A stretch of 35,266 bases of DNA, taken from Triparma columacea. Taxonomy: Eukaryota > Sar > Bolidophyceae > Parmales > Triparmaceae. Under the pieces are notes generated by a model, which ran no database searches, was not told the origin of the DNA, and worked only from the letters and a program-made list of their open reading frames with translations. Of the stretch, positions 29,179 to 35,266 are shown in pieces. Numbering within the stretch: the stretch's first letter is position 1; every line of letters starts with the position of its first letter. The position numbers and the translations under genes are program-made. Location of the stretch: assembly GCA_030267965.1 (NCBI GenBank), contig BRYA01000737.1, positions 16,176-51,441 of the forward strand. The letters run 5' to 3'.

Positions 29179-31182
29179 CTATCGCCGTCTCGTCTCTTCC
29201 TCCTTTAGCACGGCTCTTGCGTACTTGATCCAGTGGTCACTCAATCGCCTTGGTTGCTTTAGCGAGTGTCCAAGTCCTCTCAGCATCAGGCTAACTCTCC
29301 CCACCATGACAAACTCCCTCGGAAGGTCCACGACAGGGTCTTGAGCTTCCAGCTCCTCCATGAAGACCTGCACGTGCTTACCATTGCACACCTTCTTGTT
29401 GTCCTCATCCAGCGAGACTGCGAGAAGCAAAGGGATGAGAAAAAGGTGCATGTTCTACGGAGGATGGTCCTTTGATGCCATGCATTGTCTGCTTTCGCCT
29501 TGCCCCACGCTCTTCGCTCTGCCTCACCTCTTGCGTACTTAGCCGCTAGATCAGGCCTCATTTCTTTGGTCTTGTACCCCGCCTCGAAGATGAGCCTTGC
29601 CATCTCCGGCTCGTTATCCTCCTGAAGTGCCACCATCATTTTGCTAAGAATCACAATGTTCTCTCTTGTCAGCTCCTTCACCTGGCCGTAATCAATTAAT
29701 CCTATCCGAGGAGACCCAGTTTCCTGGTCGAGTAGCAACATATTGCCCGGGTGCGGATCGGCGTTGAAGTACCCGTCGACAAATATTTCGTGTCCGTGAA
29801 CATCGATGAGCTCGTCCACCATCCTTCCGTGGTTGATCGGCAGCGTCTCCTTCCCCACCCACCTCTTCTTCTCGTACCCCGGCCACCAGAACCACACCGC
29901 ATTTGCCACGAGTCCCGCCAGATTCGAAGCCCTCCTCTTGGCGTCCTGCACCGCAATGTACGCGTCCATGACCTCCTTCGACGGTCCTCTTCTCTCCCCG
30001 TCCTTTAGAGTGTTCATTTCTTCCTCCTTCAGAAACTCCTCCAGAGTCTTGCCTAGCATTGCCGCGTACCTCTCTGCGTCAGCGTGAAGCGCGTCCACCA
30101 GCTTGGCCCCCTCAAGCTCCTCCATCACCAGAACGTTCTTGCTCGAGAGCTCCGGCACCGGCTCCGGGACCTGGCACCTCCCCGGGGCCCACCCTCCTTT
30201 CACTAGGTTGCCCCTGACGGTCGTGAGCTTCCTGCACTCCTCCAGGTAGTCGAACTCCGTCATGAACTGCTTCTCGATCTCCTCCAGGGCAGGCACGTGG
30301 ACCGGTTGAGCGATCTTGCAGAAGAGTATCAAAGTTCGAACATCGCCCCGGAACAGACGCTCGACCTCGGGGTACTGAACCTTCACTACCACCTTTCGAC
30401 CCGCTCCCTTGAGGACAGCGCTGTGAACCTGGCCAATGCTCGCAGCTCCAATAGGCTCAGGATCGAACGACTCAAAAACCTCCTCCATCTGGGGGGGGGG
30501 GGAGAGAGCGTTGGAGGAGGGGACGACGGGAATAAGCCGTGGTCGCGATGGCCAAATTATACTGACAAGACTGCCTGTTCAGGCCCTCACCTTCTTCCCT
30601 AGTCCTTCCTCAATCGTATCTCTCACGACGTCCATGGGTTTTCCTGGAACTCCATCCTGCAACACGCTCATCGTCTTCCTCCAGGTCGGAGGAAACGCAT
30701 TCCCAACATTGGTGGCGCACATTTGCCCCGTCTTGATGTAGAATCCCCTTCGAGTGCGACGAGCGAAGCAATTCACAGAGAGCACTGCGTTAGTGGGTCG
30801 TCGGTGCAGCTCTGATTATCACCCATTCTCACCTTAGCTCCTTGATCTTTTCGAGCCCCGCAGCCGCCGCCTCCTCGTGGAGGGCCTGCCACCTTGCTTC
30901 GTCGTCATTGTGGAAGTGCTGGAGGTACCTGTAGCGGAGGTACGTCGGTATGCCCAGCGAGTAGAAGGAGAGGGAGCGGGACAGACCTTCAAGCGACCCC
31001 ATTTCGTCCATCATCATTTTGTAACTGTACGCGCCAGCGAAGACGGTAGAAGCAAACAAAGTCGAGAAGAAAGGACGCCGGGAGACGAAGGAAGGAGAGG
31101 GGGGGGGGGCGATGGAGGGGGGGGGGCGATGGAGGGTGGAAAAGAGGAGTCGGGACGAGGAAATCTTTGAGGAAGCGTACAT
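29179..31182 (-). CDS. ABC1/UbiB-family atypical kinase (ADCK1/5-, Mcp2-like), mitochondrial
   Basis: Four exons on the minus strand: 31182-30833, 30747-30591, 30488-29528 and 29417-29179 (phases 2, 0, 1), 568 residues. The N terminus (MYASSKISSSRLLFSTLHRP) is Arg/Ser-rich and acid-free, a mitochondrial presequence, followed by a hydrophobic segment. Family motifs are complete: KxGQ in GFYIKTGQ (K122), the Ala-rich loop in place of a P-loop, GAASIGQVH at 183-191, the lysine in VVVKVQYP (K205), EFDYLEE, NADPHPGN at 411-418 and LIDYGQ at 433-438. The Ala-rich loop is what limits these proteins as classic protein kinases. Relatives act in mitochondrial lipid and coenzyme Q balance. The acceptor of the first intron is TCGAAG, forced by phase and giving ELR-GFYIKTGQ. 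A long insertion with charged residues (EEEMNTLKDGERR) precedes the ADPHPGN motif. Confidence 0.9.
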
Positions 31183-31394
31183 TGGAGAAATGAAACAAAG
31201 AGAGGAAAGAGAGAGAAGGTTTAAAGAAGGTAGAAGGTAGAAAAGGTAGCGGAGGAGGATTGTGTAAGTGGAAAAATGATTGAGTTCGGATTGTCCGAAG
31301 ATTGAGCTAGGAATCCTAAAAATATCTTCGCGTTCGGAACCAGTAAATATCCCCAAAAAATCCCTCCTTCGTTCTTCTGTTGCGTGATTCCAGA
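31183..31394. promoter_or_regulatory. Divergent promoter region, UbiB-like / cysteine-rich protein gene
   Basis: 212 bp between opposed start codons. No specific motif recognised. The stretch on the left is A/G-rich (AGAGAGGAAAGAGAGAG). Confidence 0.5.
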
Positions 31395-34300
31395 ATGGTG
31401 TTGATGCGCCTCGTCTTGTCCGATAGCGGTTCTCAAGGTAACTTAGCTATCTTTGGCCTCCCTGGCATGATTTCCAGCATCATGCCCGAGCAATGCAGCC
31501 GAGTGAAATTGTCTCATATTTGCCTAATCTTTTGGACCTGCTTAGTCCTAGTCGGAGGGAGGTCATTGGGTGAGGTGAACGTGGTCGATATGGACGGGCT
31601 GTTCAACACGGTCAGTAATTATGATGGGTGGCAGGCCAAAAACACTGGCAACTCCATCATGGCGAATGGTGACACTACAATTCTAGCTGTTGGGTTGTTT
31701 AAATGCTCAGATTGTGCACACAATAATGTCATGCTGTGGACAGATGACTTGAATGGAGAGGTCAAGTGTGTGGAGGACAACGCAAGCTGTGTGTTGGATG
31801 GAGAGAATGCAAGAACAGTGTTGTATGTGAGTGGAACTGGGAGTGGTACCCTTATTCTCCGAGCTCTCACCTTCGACAAGGGGTATGCTAGTTTTGCTGG
31901 AGGGGTTTTCATTGAAGGTGGTGCCATTGTGGACTTGGAGCTCTGCATTTTCTCAAACAATAGAGCTACAAATAGTCAAGGAGGTGGAGCAATTTTTGTT
32001 TCTAGTAGTGGAACTACTGTCAATGTGTACGGAACAAGCTTCAATGGAAACATAGCAGACTCAGGAAATGGTGATGATATTTACAGCTTTAATGGAGCCA
32101 CCATCACCATCCACAATACGTGCCCTTCTCCCTACTCCTCCAACACTCCAACCCAAGGTGAGACGAGAATGAGGATTGTGTAGTCTGTAGAACCATTCCT
32201 AACCCCACAACTCACTTTCCGTTACCGCTGCTGCACCAATTCCTATTCCTACCTTTCTCCAGGGTCCGCTTTGGACACTTATGGCACCGTCAACGGCAAT
32301 AAATACTCGTACTCTAGCTCTAGCTGCACTCCCTACTCTTGCTACGCTGGGAGTTACAATCCTAATGGATCAAACCTTCTTTCAGATTGCCAAGATTGCG
32401 GCGAGGGGAAATACAGCCCATCTACTGGAGCCACAAGCGAAGCTACGTGTGTAGATTGCGGCGAGGGGAAATATAGCACGTCCACTGGAGCCACAAGCGA
32501 CGCTACGTGTGTAGATTGCGGCGAGGGGAAATACAGCACGTCCACTGGAGCCACAAGCGACGCTACATGTGTGGACTGCGGCACCGGGGATTACTCTGGT
32601 CCCGGCTCTCCCACCTGCACAGCTTGTTCCACAGGAAAGCTTCTCGTAAACGCTGCCACCGGTGACGAGTCTTTGGCATGTACGTCCTGTGGAGCTGGTC
32701 AATTCTCTCGTCCGGGATCTCTCTCATCCTCCTGCACGCCCTGTCCGGCGGGGAAGTATCTTGTGAACGCTGCGTCAGGCAGCGAGTCCATTGCATGCTC
32801 TAGCTGTGCCATTGGCAAGTACAGCGCGGCCACGGCTGCGACGAGCGAAGCCACCTGTGCAACCTGCCCCAAAGGTTCCTACACTGACACTGAAGGCACA
32901 GTATCCTGTTATTCATGCCCCGCTGGCCGATTTAACAATGACGAAGCCACCTCTCCCAACCTTCACAACTCTCTCTCCACCTGCTCCATCTGCTCTGCCG
33001 GTAAATACAATCCTGACCAGGCCACCGACCCTGACCTCCACGCCTCCTGTGAAGCCTGCCTTCCCGGAAAGTTTAACACGGATAACGGCATAAAAGATTT
33101 TGCTCACGATGACGTCGGAGATTGCTTCTCCTGCGATGTCGGCAAATTTAGCAACGATGAGAATGGGGCGACTTCCTGCCAAGACTGTCCTACAGGCCTC
33201 ATCTCTGGTTCGGGCGCCTCCTCCTGCTCGACCTGCCCAATAGGTTACAATTGCATCGACGGGGTTGTTGATTCGCCGTGTCCTGCTGGAAAGTATAGTG
33301 ACGGCACAGCACCTGAATGTACCGCATGTGAGCCCAAGTACAAGTGCCCCGGAGGAACGGACAAGGTGAGAATCGACAATAAGCGAAGCTGCATAACAAC
33401 AATGAGACTAATACCTTCACACACCTGCATAGATCCCCTGCCCCCCCGGAAGTTTCTCCTCCTCGCCCTCTCAGTCCACTTGCACGAGCTGCGAGGCTGG
33501 CAAGTTCCAGTCGGATGAGGCGAAGGATGCCTGCTCCCCCTGCACCGCAGGACACTTTTGCCCCGCCTCCTCCATCGCTCCGCTCCCCTGCTTACTAGGC
33601 TCAACCTTCCAACCTGACGCCTCTCAGACTTCCTGCAGTTCTTGCTCGAACTGTCCCCTTGGAGAAGTGATGACAGCAGGTGCGTGAATCATCATTCCCG
33701 CAGCACAACAATCGTAACCCGCTAATCAATCCCTTTCGCTGCTCGCTGCGCTCATTGCAGAGTGTACCATCACAACTGATCGTCAGTGCTCCCCCTGTGT
33801 AGCGCCAACCTACTCCGACGGCGGTCAAACTTGCAAGCAGTGTAATGGCGAAGGACAGTACAACGATGAGGATGGGGCCGCCTTTTGCAAGACGGCCAAG
33901 GCTGGCTACAAGCCGACGGCGGACCGCAAGGGAGAGGAACTTTGCCCAGCAGGAACGTACTCCACTGGCGGAGCTAATGAGTGCTCCGAGTGTGGTGAAG
34001 GAGAAACTAGCGATGCTGGTGCCGCGGGCTGCTCCACCTGCGCTACTTGCGCTTCTGGGAAGTTCATGATCGCCCCTTGCACTCCCACCTCCAAGACAGA
34101 GTGTGGAGACTGTTTAGCAGGGACGGCATCGATTGGAGGGACAGTGACGGAATGCACTCCATGCAACGTGGATGGCAAGTACTCTATCTCTGACAATGCC
34201 AGCTTTTGCTTGACAGCCAAGGCCGGCTACAAGCCGACGACGGATCGCAAGGGAGAGGAGCAATGCCCAGCAGGAAAATACTCTACTGGCGGAGCCGACG

Positions 34301-35266
34301 AGTGCTTAGATTGCGGCGAAGGGGAAACCAGCGGCACAGCAGCAGCCGGTTGCTCTACCTGCGCCACCTGTGCCACCGGTAAATATATGATCACCGCCTG
34401 CACTCCAACGTCAGCGACACAGTGCGGAGACTGCCTAGCGGGGACAGCATCGATTGGAGGGACAGAGACTGAGTGCACTGAATGTACAGCAGACGGCGAA
34501 TACTCAGATAAAAACCTCGCTAGGTGAGCATGTGCACGAATCAATTACTCCTGCTCACAAACGCTAACTTTGTCACTCATCTCTTGCTTTGCTCTTCTCA
34601 GCTTCTGCCAGACTGCCCCAGCAGGCTATAAACCCTCCTCCGACCGCACTTCCCTCACCATCTGCGCCAAGAATACCTTTAGTATCGGAGCCAACGACAC
34701 GTGCACGGAGTGCCCTCCGGGCGGTCATTCGCCTCCTGGCTCTTCTGCTTGCGAGCTTTGCTCAACAGGCAAGTACTTTGACGAGGCAGCCAATGCATGT
34801 GGTCTTTGCCCACAAAACACCTTCACTCTTTCAGGCGCAGCGAATAGAGAAGGCTGCACTCCGTGCCAGAATGTTGGCGAGTTCTCTAGACCTGGTGCTG
34901 GCTACTGTGAGAAGTGCCCTCAATATGAGGAGTTCAATGAATTCACGCCGTCTTCTTGCGACTGCATGCCGTCCTTCTCCAGAATAGGTGATGGCGACTC
35001 ATGTACCTGCAAGGCCGGGGAGACCCTCATGGGTACCTCCTGCGAACCCTGCGAGAAGGGGAAATGGAAGTCTGTTATTGGCGTCACCAGCTGCTCTCGT
35101 TGCGAGGACACTCTGAAGGGGTCCATCACTGAGAAGCCTGGTTCAACCTCCTCATCTTCCTGCATCTGCCCAATGGCAACATATGACAACGGCGAGGGCA
35201 AGTGCATTGAGATTGTTGAGGGCATCAGGAACGACGTTGAGGGCTTGACGCTGGAAGCTCTGACAC
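31395..35266 (+). CDS. Large secreted or surface protein: beta-helix domain plus GCC2/GCC3-type cysteine-rich repeats (3' end outside window)
   Basis: Five exons so far: 31395-32157, 32263-33365, 33433-33679, 33761-34523 and 34602-35266 (phases 1, 0, 1, 2), over 1180 residues, running off the window. Start ATG at 31395; the in-frame ATG at 31482 (MPEQCSRVKLSH) would place the hydrophobic signal (ICLIFWTCLVLVGG) at a more usual distance. Residues about 60-255 form repeats of GGAIFV and F-x-x-N type, as in right-handed beta-helix polymorphic-outer-membrane-like domains. After that come many modules of C-x-x-C-x-x-G-K/T-Y-S type (GCC2/GCC3, ephrin-receptor-like, TNFR-like). Part has just been duplicated: a 60 bp unit three times and a 107-residue module two to three times. 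Such proteins are large surface or secreted proteins in stramenopiles; adhesion or sensing is inference. No TM helix other than the signal is seen yet. Confidence 0.8.
32394..32580 (+). repeat. Three 60 bp tandem repeats, coding
   Basis: Three nearly identical copies of 60 bp encode a 20-residue module (CGEGKYSTSTGATSDATCVD). Only a few bases differ between copies 2 and 3, which implies recent duplication or ongoing gene conversion. Confidence 0.93.
33892..34523 (+). repeat. Tandem duplication of a 321 bp (107-residue) coding module
   Basis: Copy 1 (33892-34212) starts TAKAGYKPTADRKGEE and copy 2 (34213-34523) TAKAGYKPTTDRKGEE; long stretches such as CGDCLAGTASIGGT are identical. A third, diverged copy begins after the next intron (TAPAGYKPSSDRTS, from about 34610). 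Confidence 0.92.

Noticed and set aside
31090..31135. Long poly-G runs as a possible regulatory G-quadruplex
   Set aside because: They are the complement of Pro codons (PPPSIAPPPSP) in the UbiB-like presequence, so coding explains them.
1..35266. CRISPR arrays, insertion sequences, tRNA or rRNA genes
   Set aside because: No spaced direct repeats, transposase frames, terminal inverted repeats or cloverleaf-like sequences were noticed on either strand by eye; a tRNAscan or repeat search was not possible.

Overview
The window looks like nuclear DNA of a single-celled photosynthetic eukaryote, most likely an ochrophyte (stramenopile) alga. Evidence: about seventeen genes on both strands, most split by 58-350 nt spliceosomal introns with GTGAG-type donors and CTAAC-like branch sites; one protein with the signal-peptide plus AF-P style motif used for complex plastids, followed by a thylakoid-lumen-like signal; and a class-I-type myosin with a FYVE-like insert, a combination reminiscent of stramenopile myosins. 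The exact lineage (bolidophyte/Parmales or pelagophyte are reasonable guesses) is inference. Nothing prokaryotic, viral or CRISPR-like was seen. Exon coordinates were built by matching reading phase across splice sites by eye.

Left part (1-9087): 3' end of transportin (+), a membrane-anchored JmjC/cupin-like oxygenase-fold protein (-), a polytopic membrane protein (+) whose stop codon overlaps a C-terminal arsenite-methyltransferase-like fragment (-), cytochrome bc1 subunit 7 (+), a small basic protein (+), and a 930-residue C2-like/SEA-like protein (-).

Middle (9088-19360): a 1236-residue myosin (-) shares a 138 bp divergent promoter with a predicted N-myristoylated FHA-RINGv-FHA protein (+). 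A 105-residue conserved-looking small protein (-) and a 672-residue EF-hand coiled-coil protein (+) form a second divergent pair.

Right part (19361-35266): a roughly 380 bp island near 20% GC, a CD36/LIMP-2 family receptor (+) followed by a perfect 5 x 20 bp tandem repeat, a two-RRM protein (-), a small charged protein (+) whose stop lies 6 nt before a plastid/thylakoid-targeted protein (+), ribosomal protein L12/uL11 (-), an ArfGAP with polyQ and endocytic-type motifs (+), a mitochondrial ABC1/UbiB kinase-like protein (-), and the 5' part of a giant beta-helix plus cysteine-rich-repeat surface protein (+) running off the window.

The genes are a mixed neighbourhood rather than a pathway: trafficking (transportin, ArfGAP, myosin, CD36-like), mitochondrion (bc1 subunit 7, UbiB-like), plastid, translation and signalling. 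The main points to follow up are the degenerate FYVE insert inside the myosin tail, the FHA-RINGv-FHA architecture, introns in unrelated genes that share both ends (introner-like), the AT-rich island, the extremely tight or overlapping gene ends, and recent tandem expansion in the cysteine-rich protein.
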